The position numbers and the translations under genes were made by a program. Under the pieces are notes generated by a model. It made no database searches. It saw only the letters and a program-made list of their open reading frames with translations, and had not been told where the DNA came from. This document shows, one piece after another, positions 35,990 to 47,449 of a DNA stretch of 64,000 bases (positions are counted from its first letter, which is position 1; each line of letters begins with the position of its first letter). This stretch comes from Beroe ovata (lineage: Eukaryota; Ctenophora; Nuda; Beroida; Beroidae): positions 22,660 through 86,659 of the forward strand of contig CAMPET010000271.1 in NCBI GenBank assembly GCA_946803715.1, read 5' to 3'.

Positions 35990-36340
35990 CCCCTTTTCTA
36001 CTCACTACTCAGTGAACTGAAAAGTCGTACTCGTAGAAACCACGCGCGCGGCAGAATGGGTCTTGGCTGTCGATGATAGCCCCTGTCGAGAATTTCATTG
36101 CGCGCGCGCGCCGCAAATTATTCTCAGACAGCTGGGCCTAGCATCGCCAGGCAAAATGGGTCACGCAACGTTGAGCTTGAACTGTGCACACGCTGCACTG
36201 CGCGCCCTTAATTTACAATTACTCGGTGATCTAAAACATAAAAAGTCGCAAAAAGGAGACGGAGCCTGAGCCAGCAGCGCGCGCGCGGGCGGAGTATTTC
36301 AATATACGCTGCGCGGGAATGTATGTTCAACTTGAACGTG
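35990..36340. repeat. CpG-rich repeat cluster related to the TGTTCCC MITE family
   Basis: Contains CTACTCAGTGAACTGAAAAG, AGACAGCTGGGCCTAGCATC and GGAGTATTT blocks also present at 1300-2400, in rearranged order. No boundaries resolved. Confidence 0.5.
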
Positions 36341-36450
36341 CGGGAACATTGCCAGGCGATGCTATTTAGCATCGCCAGGAAAGTCTTAATCTCATGTCCA
36401 TGTCATGTCACGCGCAGCCGGCAGCGCAGAGTTTAGTATGTAATGTACTT

Positions 36451-36846
36451 GTGCACACGTTGCGCGCCCCTGGCCCCCTGTTCTACTCAGTGAACTGAAA
36501 AGTCGTAGAAAGGAGATGCGTTGTCGATCGATGATAGACCTTGCAAGGGTAGGGTGAAATCCTACAAGGCCTTGTAGGATTTCACCCTACCCTTGCTGGC
36601 GGGATTTTATCCCTGTCGGGGCAGATTGAAAATCGCGCGCACCGACGGTAGGGTAAAATCCTACAATGATAGACCCTGTCGAGAATTTCGTTTCGCGCGC
36701 GCGCGACGCAAACTTATTCTATTTCTCAGACAGGCTGGCTGACGCAAGCCGCTTCGCGGCTTGCATCAGCGCGGCGGTCTGACATCGCCCGACAAGGAGA
36801 TGCGCAGCGCGCGCGGAGTATTTGGGTCACGCAGCGCGCGGGAACA
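36451..36846 (-). mobile_element. Longer (396-bp) relative of the TGTTCCC MITE, reversed
   Basis: Starts TGTGCACACGTTGCGCG and ends GGGTCACGCAGCGCGCGGGAACA in reverse-complement orientation to 1602-1714. Flanks are AATGTACT and CGTGTACT, 6 of 8 matching, so the target duplication is decayed or absent. The interior holds a perfect 54-bp palindrome (36543-36596), the CTGGCGGGATTTTATCCC module, and a GACGCAAGCCGC/GCGGCTTGCATC hairpin. It is therefore composite or an older full-length form. No transposase. Confidence 0.6.
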
Positions 36847-37234
36847 CGTGTACTAGTAATAATAATATAAATAGAATGTAGAAGGGAATTGGAATTGAAA
36901 ATGAAAGTGGACTTATGTCTTATAGTTATACTTATAGAAATAGAAGTTGCTTTAAATTTTTCCCCGTGATATTGATTTCAATGTCTCACTTTCCCATTTC
37001 CGAATACTGCATTATTCAACTACTACTACTACTAGAAGTAGAAGTTCGCCATTTTTTAGCATTTAGTTAAATGAATGGCTGATATTGATAATTGATCTGT
37101 TCTCAGCTGTTTCTGATTCCAGAGAATCAGCCATCTCTGACTCTATAACTATTCCTCCTCGATATGATCAGTGACATTGCGGTGATCATGTCGGCGTGAA
37201 ACTGAAATAGATGTCCATGTCCTCAAACTTATTC

Positions 37235-40200
37235 TCATAAAGCTTCTGTTTTTGCCGGGTCAGACCAGCTCCGAGAAAAAGTTCCCAAACTCCTGTGATG
37301 TTCTATCCTAGCTGAACCGGCCCCCGGCACAGAGGGACTAGAGACAGGGCGGGAAAATCTGCGATTTTTAAGGGAGGGAGGCCGGGTGCCGGGTTTGTTA
37401 CTGTTCATGGTGTTGTGAAATGTGTAGAGATAGGGTGTTATAGCACTGTTAGTGATAACTAGCATCTTGAGGAGCCGGTTACAGTAGTGCGTGGTTGTTT
37501 CGCCCATCAGTTCCTTCGACCAGTTGAACTTGATCACTCCGCAAAATTCAAGAACATCAGACAGCATCTTTATCCACCTGAAAGACAAAGTGTTAGAGAA
37601 AAGATGATATCAACAGACACTGACACAGACAATGAACCTAAGAGACACTGGCACGCATCACACAAACACTCACACAAACACACTTACTCATAGTGATACA
37701 CACCCACACACAAACCCACTCACATACCCACACACATCACACAAACACGCACAGACAAACCCACATACATACCATGCGAAGTTGCACAAAATGAAGACGA
37801 GGACTATCTTGAGTACGGAGCGCGCGGCATCCACCAGCTCCTTGTGCTTGGCATACTGTAGATCCCCCGACCGGACACCTATGTCACTGCTGGACGAGGA
37901 GGACATGCCGGAGCAGGGGTTCCAGCAGTTGCAGAACAGAACGGAGAATCGGAAAACCCTGGCTTCCGTACCTGGGAGAATTTCTGTGGTGAGGTGTAGA
38001 GGGAATACAGATACTCCTGGGGTTCCGCACAGGCCAGTCTGTTGTCCCATAAGTTGAATGCAAGATATCATGGTTAAATTCAGGAGAGTTTACAACCCCT
38101 ACTCCTCTCACCCCGAGGGAGAAGCCAGTGGCAGTAGGGGGAGTGGTAAACTGTCTCCAGCACACGCTCTATTGACATGTGATGACCGTGCATATCTAAC
38201 AAACGATTTATCATATCCCAAACCTCATTCATTACATATATTGAACTCATTTATAATGGATCTACTATAGAATACCTCAGTATAGAACAGATCTCTACTT
38301 GTTTTGAGGATAATCCGAAAACAGAGGGATACAGCATACAAAATATGCGGATATATTTAACAGGGTTGATCAGCACTAACCCTTGTTTCATAACGTAATC
38401 TCGCGGAGTAAAGGACCTGAGAGCGACGGAGGTTTACAGAGACTAATTTGTGCGACTGGGTATTAGGAGAAGTGTAACGAATCTCGCACGAAAATGCCAT
38501 GGTATTCGAATCCACCCACACACACATATCTCGATCCGGTATTTTCAGCCTCGCATGGAGTGGGATTGGGGGACGGCAGGATTTTAGTCTGTATCGCGGG
38601 CAGCAGCAACGGAAATTTTTCAGACCAAAATCGATTTACATTAAATCATTTGTCCTCCGGTTCTGATCATTTTCATCATTGATTTTTCCGTTTACCCCTA
38701 CTACGCTAAACCTTCTGCTCTTCTGATCATGATGATTTCACAGTCAAAATATTGCCTGTTTCAAAGACTTAACTTTTACTTGGATGCAACTGATAGTGAT
38801 ACTCGGTTTCGGTGCTAGGACTACTACTTTTTGAGTTGGAAGCTATTCTAGCGATACTGCAGTTTATAGCTGCCGCATAGTCATGATAATCCCGGTCCCT
38901 GCCGGAATGAGGCTATAATCTCGGCCAGGACAGTCTATCTCGATCAGTGGTAGACCACTAAACCCTTGTCTACTTAAACTCCAATTTATAGCTTCCATCT
39001 ACTAATTCAATAAGTGCAATTGATCTTCATCGTTTGTAGAACTCAGATCATTGACCGTATGGCGTATAATCGTTTCTATAATATCTGAAATTCACCATGA
39101 AACATGGCTGCTCCTCGTATTGCGAAGGCAATAGGATTCGACTCAATGATCTTCTTCAGTATTCAGTAACCACCGCTTTTGAGACAAATTAGGATTTCCT
39201 TTGATTTTTTACATTTTATTCAACTCAAAGCGTGCACAGCTATACTTATCATAGTGGCTTTTGAGAGACGTGATCCCATCTTATTATTCTTACATCAACT
39301 CCTGTAATTAGGACAACCACACATCAACTTCGGAACGACCACAATTTTGGTTGTCGGCTACAACCCCTCGTATACCTCGTGGAATGGTGAACCGGGACCT
39401 GAACATGGGTGACAACAACAACCCATCTGCTGACAACAGAAAACACGATGTCCTCGTTGTTAACACCAGACCTAGCTGCACAGATATCGAATACGACACG
39501 AAGGAACACCACAACTCCGATATCGAGGATATTCACGATGTGAGCCTGCTCCTTCCACCCATCGAACAACACAGCAGTGCAAAGAAATTAGACCAAATGA
39601 CACTAGGTGATAAGGGAAGCAGGTACCTAGGGTATGGGGTGGTTTCATGCTCTATTCGCCACATAATACACTATGTATCGACTAATCCTGCTCAGCATGC
39701 CAAGATGCGGTGAGGGTAGGCAGCGTCGACACACGATCTGTACGACCAAGTCCAATGGAGTGTTACAGATAGTGAGAGAGAGGGTGAGAGCGAAGTACGA
39801 TTTGGAGAGAATTGTCACACTCAATTGTTCAGGTATATATGTGTGATCTGGAGTATGTGTGTGATCTGTAGTATGTGTGATCTGTAGTATGTGTGATCTG
39901 TAGTGTGTGATCTGTAGTATGTGTGATCTGTAGTGTGTGTGATCTGTAGTATGTGTGATCTGTAGTGTGTGATCTGTAGTGTGATCTGATTTCACTAATT
40001 ATGAGTTAATTCTTTTCGTCCCAATTTCCTACAACCACATGCCAATGTGCGGACACACACACACTCCCCTGATAACACTCTCCAGGAGAAGAGTATCAAA
40101 TCAGAGTGAAACAGCTGGTCAAGTACCCCGACACTCTCCTCGGATCAGAGGAGTTAGAACAATTCTACTGCCCGGAGTTACAGTGCTACTTCTTCGACAG

Positions 40201-43200
40201 GAACCGACAGTTCTTCGAGCATATAATCCAGTACTACCAGTGTGGACGTCTCAACATCCCCCGGGAATTTGATTGGTCGGTGGTGAAGGTCGAGCTGGCG
40301 TATTTCCGGATACACGACAAACAGTGGGGGGAGGAAGGGTCGGGAGAGTCGGGGACTGAGGATCATGAGCGCGGGATAAACTCAGTGGGGGATGTGGGAG
40401 GGGGAATGAGGGGGTGTTCACCATTCAGGAGGGATCTCTACCTCTTCCTGAACAATCCCAAACATAGCAGAGCTGCCATGCTGTACAACTTTGTGGATGT
40501 CATACTAGTGTCACTGGCACTGTTCATCATGATGTTGGAAACTGACAAGTATCTGGTCAAAAACACGAACACAAACAGTGACGTTAAACTAGACTTTAGA
40601 GTGGTGAGGGTGGTTGATAACTTCCTCATGCTGTTCTTCACCGTGGACCTGGTACTAAGGATAGTGTCGTGGCCGTCTCACAAACAGTGCAGCTACTTCA
40701 AGGACCCCATGAATATCGTGGATTTGGTGGCAGTCAGCCCATATTACGTGAGCCACATGGCTGAGGTGTCGAACAGAGACGATATGGAGATGGTGGCTGT
40801 TCTGAGAGCTACACGCCTCCTTAGGATGGTCCGCATATTCAGGTATTACCATGGTAACAGTTATACTAGCTGTAACACTGGTATCTCACAAGTCTCTATG
40901 ATCTACAGTCTACACACATCTTCCAAACAACTCATTGTCTCCCTGCTATCACCGAGAGTTATCACATAGTAGATACATATCCATAACAGCAGCTATGAGG
41001 ATAAGAATGTCATATCGCTCTGATATCATCTCCGGCAATAACAACTGCTGACAGACAAGATATATAATGAGGGCATAATGAGGACAAAACTCAGTTGAAA
41101 TTTCTATGTACACGACAGTTCCATAGGCATAAGTGTATCGAATAAAATGGCGGCTTCCATACCTCATACTGATACAATTCCATACATCACTATCTCAAAT
41201 CTGTTATAGCCACCTCACTCATTGCTGATAATTCCTCAACACCACTATCTCATATACAATAACTATTACCCACCCCCTCCCGTAGGTTTGTCCGTCACTC
41301 CGAGGATCTATTCCAGATCATCAGGTTTGTGTACCAGACCCGGAATCAGCTCGGCATCATCTACATTTTCTCCAACCTCATCGTTCTCCTGGTCGGAGCC
41401 GTGATGTTCTACGCGGAGGGGCGACCCCAATTCGACAGCATCCTCGCGTCGTGTTGGTGGAGTCTCGTCACGCTGTTCGCAGTGGGATACGGCGATAATG
41501 TGCCGCGCACACTGCAGGGTTGTATCGTGGCGACCATCGCCGTGGTTGTCGGCATGGTGATCATCACGCTACCCATAACGATAGTGGTGGGCAAGTTTGC
41601 GGAGTGGCACGGAGTGCACAAGACCAGGGAGAAGAGGGGGCGGGGACCAGAGCGAGGAAAGAGGGGGAGGAGGCGGGGATCACAGAAACAGAGGAGTGCC
41701 AAGGGTAGACCCATTAATTGATACCCTCTGTGCTAACATAATGATGTAGAATGAGTGCCTAGATCCCCTAAAGAGCTGTCAGCCACAGGGATGTCAGTTT
41801 TTCATTTTCAGCTATGGGACTTCAGGATGGATGTGTTCAAACGTTTCAATCCTATATCCAGTGATCCAGTGCATGTTCCATGCGCCTTGCTTGTTGCTAC
41901 AATTAAGACTATAACTCACGAATCATGACCTGTATTAACTCTCATGACTCAGAGTCCCTATTTCGGAACCACTGGTTCGATCGGGCCATCATCATTCGTC
42001 GACATAGTCATACCCCCCTTGTTTTTACTAAAATATATCTCAACTATTTCGAAGTAAAGGTAGAAAAACAGCCCATTTGCCGTGATAGAAAACGGTGCGG
42101 AAGCCGATTCTAAACGGCAATTACGTAATTAGACAGCGCAGTGGGTAATTGATCGACACTGATGCTCGGTCGCACATACCTGAAATGAGCTGGTAGATGA
42201 TGAGCCAGCAGCACACCATGACGATAGTTGCTGGCACTAGCGAGGGAAGGGAGATGATGGCGATGTAGAGGAACGCTTGCAGAGGCTTACCCTGGGCAGG
42301 ATTCGCGGTGTGAGCTGGACATCAGTGTGGAGTGATGCCTTCACTCGTCTTACTAAATCAGTAAGAAAGGATGCCAACTCATTGTTCTGATATTGGATGG
42401 AGAGAGCTAATGTAACTCACATTGACTTTGGTGATGATGGCATTGTACCAGCTACATAGTGAAATAGACTGGAAGTAGTCGTATGTTACGTCCCACATGT
42501 AGGGCAACACGGCAAGGTAAACACTGTATATCCATGCCAGGAACACTGCTACGTAAACCTGATAATCAGGTGATTATCCAATGAATTAATGAATGAATGA
42601 TTTCATGATTGGCTGGTTTTGGAATTGAAGAAATTGATTGATGAATGATCTAATGAATGAACAAATGAATTTACCTTTCTGGTTGTGATAAGAGTGTTGT
42701 ATCTCAGGGATTTGCAAACAGCAATGTAGCGTCCGTAACTCATTATGGCATTGAGGAGTACACTGGCTTGGGGAGCGATTACATCTGACATGCCGTTAAT
42801 GTTGCAGAACACTTTGAACAGTGTGCCGTTATACGCCACTTCCCTGTGATGGAGTGTGGAGACATGAAAAATGAACATAGTTATCGGGATTATTCTCTCT
42901 TGACTGAGCATAGTTTGCGCTCCGTCAATCCAATAAACTGATATCTAAGGGAGATCTCATACCTCTCTGCACTCAACAAGTTGAAAGCCATGAAACTGGA
43001 GTTGAAGAGTCCACAAATGAAGTCTGTGATGATGAGGTTAACGAAGAGAAACGCTATGTGGGAGAGTTTCCGTCGTTGAACAAACTTCATCCTTGCAAAG
43101 AGATACAGCGCTCGTAGAGTTCCTGGGGATTGAGAGTGGTGTCAATGTGTGTCATTTACTTGACTGATTGAACAACGACGCCTGTTGAGTACAATGTAGA

Positions 43201-43916
43201 CAGAAATTTGAATGTGACGCACCGCGCACTATAATTCTTTGAAAATTCACTACACAGAAAATAACTTTCAAGTCGAATTGTCATTCATCCATTGTTACGA
43301 CACGGCCTCTGATTGGCCAGAAATGGAGGCGTCTGATTGGCTATGTGTGGAAACGGAGGGAAGGAGGGATCTTAAAATTTGTCTTCTGGCTACTTTAGTT
43401 GCCATAGCAACCGCTGTGATTTTCCTATTAAATTAAAGTAGAGGCGGTGTGTCAACACAACACATCTTTTTTGTCTCTTCTATCCCTTCTCCAATGCTTT
43501 TTTGTAAAACAAAAAAAGGTGATTGGGGAGGGAAAAAATTAAAGTTGATGATTTGGTGAAAAAAGTTGATGAGTTGAGATCTGTGTAAGTCAGTGATCAA
43601 TAATCAGTTATTTCAATCTGCAGGGATTTGCGCACTCCTCTTAAATAACATCTTACGAATCGAATTCTAGTTGCATCTTTTGATGGAATGATAATTAGAA
43701 ATCAGAACTCTGACAGTGTGCAATAAGTATCCCTGAACTCAGTGGAATCGAAGCATAGCAAAATTGATTGATCATACCATACTCGACTATGGAAATGGGG
43801 AAATTGAATTGATACCAATCGCACCAACTACAGCTAGGTATAAATTGAAAATTGGATTCCCGAAGTTAGGTTTGCATGTGTGTGGGATCGGAACGCAGGT
43901 GGGAGGGTGTGTGTGT

Positions 43917-43955
<39 letters not shown>

Positions 43956-44253
43956 TGTGGGTGTGGTTGTGTGTGGGTGGGGGGGGGGGGGGGNNNNNNN
44001 NNNNNNNNNNNNNNNNNNNNNNNNNNNNNNNNNNNNNNNNNNNNNNNNNNNNNNNNNNNNNNNNNNNNNNNNNNNNNNNNNNNNNNNNNNNNNNNNNNNN
44101 NNNNNNNTGTGTGTGTGTGTGTGTGTTGTGTGTGTGTGTGAGTTTGTGTGTGTGTGTTTGTGTGTGTGTGTGATTTGTACCTGTGACTGCGACAATGGAA
44201 ACGATGACCATGAAGGCTCCCATAACATAGTCAGCTGCTGAACTGATGGCCAT
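37235..44253 (-). CDS. Class A GPCR 2, orphan, with nested gene in intron 5
   Basis: Exons 44181-44253, 42963-43122, 42675-42843, 42421-42558, 42180-42291, 37773-37971 and 37235-37577; total 1194 nt, 397 residues, phases consistent. ATG is at 44253 in a spliced-looking context (TTCAG/GTGAAATGG). TM1 GAFMVIVSIVAVTG; TM2 IAFLFVNLIITDFICG; TM3 ends SYGRYIAVCKSL (GRY instead of DRY); TM4 VAVFLAWIYSVYLAVL; a Cys in loop 2 (SLCSWYN); TM5 FLYIAIISLPSLVPATIVMV; TM6 VLKIVLVFILCNFAWW lacks the usual CWxP proline; TM7 LVITNSAITPYLYTFHN has TPYLY where most receptors have NPxxY. The tail is Ser/Arg/Pro-rich. It is a plasma-membrane receptor with ligand unknown. The 4.2-kb intron 37972-42179 contains the Kv gene on the opposite strand. 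Confidence 0.86.
39384..41721 (+). CDS. Voltage-gated K+ channel, Shaker superfamily (Kv)
   Basis: Exons 39384 to about 39604-39620 (donor not settled), 39769-39832, 40085-40856 and 41287-41721. The small second exon supplies RIVTLNCSG and joins in phase 1 to EEYQIRVKQLVKYPDTLLG, making an intact T1 tetramerisation domain (…FFDRNRQFFEHIIQYY, GRLNIPREF). S1 follows AMLYNFVDVILVSLALFIMM; S2 FLMLFFTVDLVLRIV; S3 FKDPMNIVDLVAVSPYYV; S4 LRATRLLRMVRIFR joins across a phase-2 intron to FVRHSEDLF, giving arginine at every third position. S5 GIIYIFSNLIVLLVGAVMFY; pore TLFAVGYGDN; S6 GMVIITLPITIVVGKF. The filter has Ala where TVGYG has Thr, and the S6 PVP motif reads PIT. It ends in a basic tail. It lies wholly inside an intron of the minus-strand GPCR 2. 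Confidence 0.92.
39838..39985. repeat. GTGTGATCTGTAGTAT minisatellite in Kv intron 2
   Basis: About eight units of 14-18 bp beginning immediately downstream of the exon 2 donor (39833). Confidence 0.9.
43905..44172. repeat. (GT)n/(G)n repeat with 114-bp assembly gap
   Basis: GT repeat and a G run flank Ns at 43994-44107, in intron 1 of GPCR 2. Confidence 0.95.
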
Positions 44254-44802
44254 TTCACCTGAAACTATCATTTGGGCATATCAAAATAGGGGTTGAAAGT
44301 TGAATGAAGTTGAATTGGAAACAAATTGGGTTCAAAACGTCAAATCCAAGAGAACGATGTTTTGCCTTGGTGCGGTGTGTTTGATGAATGCCACAAGGAG
44401 AAACCATCTCTCACTCTCAGAAGGTATAATGTAATGAAGTTTTGCCACATTGTGCGATAGGAGGATAATAAATACCGCAATAGGGAATGATGCAGTGGAG
44501 AATGATGCACGTCATGGCCCCCCTGAAAACCGCTATGTAATGCGGTATGTAATGTGCGAAATCGCGGTATGATTGTTTACCCAGAGTATGATGAAAGTGG
44601 CACGCAATTACGCATTCAGAATCTCATGACCTGATGAAAATACGGTTACGGTATACGCGAATCATCAACAACCTTGGCCTTGGGCCCGGTTTTAACCTCA
44701 ACATTAATTTAATGTTGTCTTTATTTGGCACCCATTTCAATTACAAGGAAATGTTTTCAAGCATGATATAAATATCAACTGTGCGATATTATTATTATTA
44801 TT

Positions 44803-44971
44803 TAACTCATGAGGAAGTTTCAAAAGTTGAAATGCTGCGGTAACAGTAGCTTGCTTTCCAATCGTTTAATAAAATTCGGTGCGTATTGCCCAAATTTCAC
44901 TCGGCTTCGCCTCGAGAAATATGACCAATACGCACCTCATAATAGGTGTGATCTAACAATATATTATGCAC
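44803..44971 (+). repeat. Dispersed hairpin repeat, copy 2
   Basis: Same repeat as 19284-19485. The hairpin GGTGCGTATTG (44879-44889) / CAATACGCACC (44926-44936) is perfect at its ends in this copy and imperfect in the other. Confidence 0.8.
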
Positions 44972-45729
44972 TGCAAACTGTGCCACAATAAGTGATTATG
45001 GAACGGTCTCCGATCCCATTACCTATAGTTTTCTAGAATGCACTGCATAAACCTACCTGGTAGTTGCATGATGGACACACACACACACACAAACACACAC
45101 AATACTGGTACAAAGGATAATACGAGTGAAAATTGAACCTTTGAGTGCGAGTTTCGCAGATGTCATGCCTTATTACAACTAACAATATGATACCAATTGG
45201 ACGGGACAGCATATATTCTGTAATCACAAGTCATATTAGATTCGAGATGAATGTGAGAATAGTAAAATGACTTCATCATTCAGGTATGAAGGATGAATCA
45301 TCAATCCAATTTCAAATAATACCAGTATTCCTATCTAAATGAACATGGAGAATTGATACATGAGCGACTGCACGGCGAAAGGGCGTGGTCGAGGAGGGGG
45401 GACATGTATCATACAAACTACGCAATATACAGGAACCATATCATATAGAGGGCAGAGAATCATGGAAGTCGGAACAGCCACATTTACAATCGGGGAATGG
45501 ACCTGAAGTGGAATCCACAATGCAATCTAGGTGTTGCCGTCTATAAAAGTGAAACGAATTGATTTATTGCAGCATGAGAAATGAGTACTATCTTGATATT
45601 GGATTTGATAAGATCTTGATATTGAATATGAAAAGATCACTACTTAAAACTATATCGAGTTGGAATTCATTGGAATACGGGAGAATTCCAGGTTAGCAGT
45701 GCTCATCTCAAGGGTTCACCTGAGGGTAT

Positions 45730-45945
45730 ATAAAGTAATATCCCCGCGGTCTTTCGGGAATATCGAATATCACACGCGCGCGCGCGTGTGATATTACTTT
45801 ATCCACACGAGGGCTTTAGCCCGAGGAGTGGATATGTATTTTACAGCACGCAGGGCCCGGAGGGCCCGAGTGTCTGTAAATGTTATATTCCCGGAAGACT
45901 GCGGGGATATGATTTATATCCACGATCGGGAGATTTTCGTTTCGG
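45730..45945. repeat. CpG foldback with ATATCACACGCGCGCGCG palindrome
   Basis: Central palindrome ATATCACACGCG...CGCGTGTGATAT at about 45769-45798. Outer arms TAATATCCCCGCGGTC (from about 45738) and GACTGCGGGGATAT (near 45898-45911), with TTCGGGAATAT / ATATTCCCGGAAG between. It has the form of a non-autonomous mobile element; no target duplication identified. Confidence 0.6.
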
Positions 45946-47394
45946 ACAAAANATCCTCATGTAATGAAATGCATTTTTTCGATAAATGTGGAATTCGAAT
46001 TCAGTGCAACATAATCTAAATCAGCAAGAGGAAGTGATGCAGCATTGTCGAAATGAAGATTGGAAATATCTAAGTGTGCTCGTCACACTTTAGCACAGAT
46101 TAACTTCGCACCACACCTCATAGTGAATCATTGCATCAGCTCTACTATTTCTCTAACACTGTACTAACGAACTATACAATCGAAAATGAGATACGATCAT
46201 GATCCAAAGGAACAAGCAGAAAGTGATGGTCATATATTCCTCACATATGCACCACAATATATTAATATAGTCCAATACTGCTGCTCCTATGGGCTATGGC
46301 AAAAAATCATACTGCTCTATAGTGCTTTATGATACCTATTATCTGTAATTAAAGGTGGCAAGATGGTTGTTCGACTTGTAACAACATCCGTTTTCCGCGG
46401 TATATCCAGGAAAAGCCATTAGCTATTATCATCCCAGCCTTATAATACTTACCTTATACTGTAACTCTGGCAGTATTCATTCATTCATTGTGGTCGTCAA
46501 GGGGTGGAATCTCAGAGGGTTCAGATAATAGATATTGGATATACATTAAGATGGAAGTGTGCAGTGAAAGCTTGGGCAGTGAAATACTTCATCCCAACAA
46601 CTTGTCGATAATCGATCTCAGCTGCCCAGATGCTATTGACATGATATCAATTAATTAGCGCCATTCATATGAAGCACAAATTAATGTGTGTGTTTTTGAC
46701 AACAGCTACAAAAGAAGATGCGACAAATCAAAGATTGGTATCAACATCACCCTATCATGTTATAATACCCTGTATATAGTGTGATTCATGTATTTTATAA
46801 TAGTGTGTATGTATGGAGCAAGCAATGAGACAGACTGCATAGTGCTAATGGAACTGTGGATCTAAGCGTCTACGAAATCGGCTTATTAATGAAAACTGCT
46901 TTTTGTAGGAATGAATATAGTCCTGGTAGAAAGTCGATACCGGAGAAAACGTGTGGAGCAACACAATCTGCCATAAATTGCCGACAAATAGCACTCAGGG
47001 TCCGCCGTGGGGTACAACATTTGCAATTATTATATAGTTCACCAGGAGGGTTGAAATTGGTGTACCACCATTCCAACCATTATAAATTAGGAGAGTGTTA
47101 TAATCTCACACATATTCTATTTGAATGGAATAGTGCTGGAATCCAGTGCCGCTGGAATACACTCTAGTTGCAGGAGTAGCATTGTCTGTAGTCAGACATG
47201 TTTGTTATGTTGCACCGAAATTAAGTACTTTCAGCAATGGGTGGGAGGGGCAATAATTGATAGCCAATGCCATTACTGCAATGATTCAATCTGTCAAATA
47301 TAATTCTGTAATCGTAGGCAAATCGTGAATGACTTGGCACAAGAACATCCGTCAAATTGACATTACTTGAAATTGACCTCTCTCTCCGCAGTAT

Positions 47395-47449
47395 CAACAC
47401 TATGACCAATCCCTGATTGATCGTCAATCAGGGATTGGTCATAGTGTTG
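47395..47449. repeat. Perfect 26-bp-arm hairpin with 3-nt loop
   Basis: CAACACTATGACCAATCCCT... (26 nt), TCG, then its exact reverse complement. No T-run or coding context explains it. It could be a recent palindromic duplication or cruciform-prone site. Confidence 0.9.
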
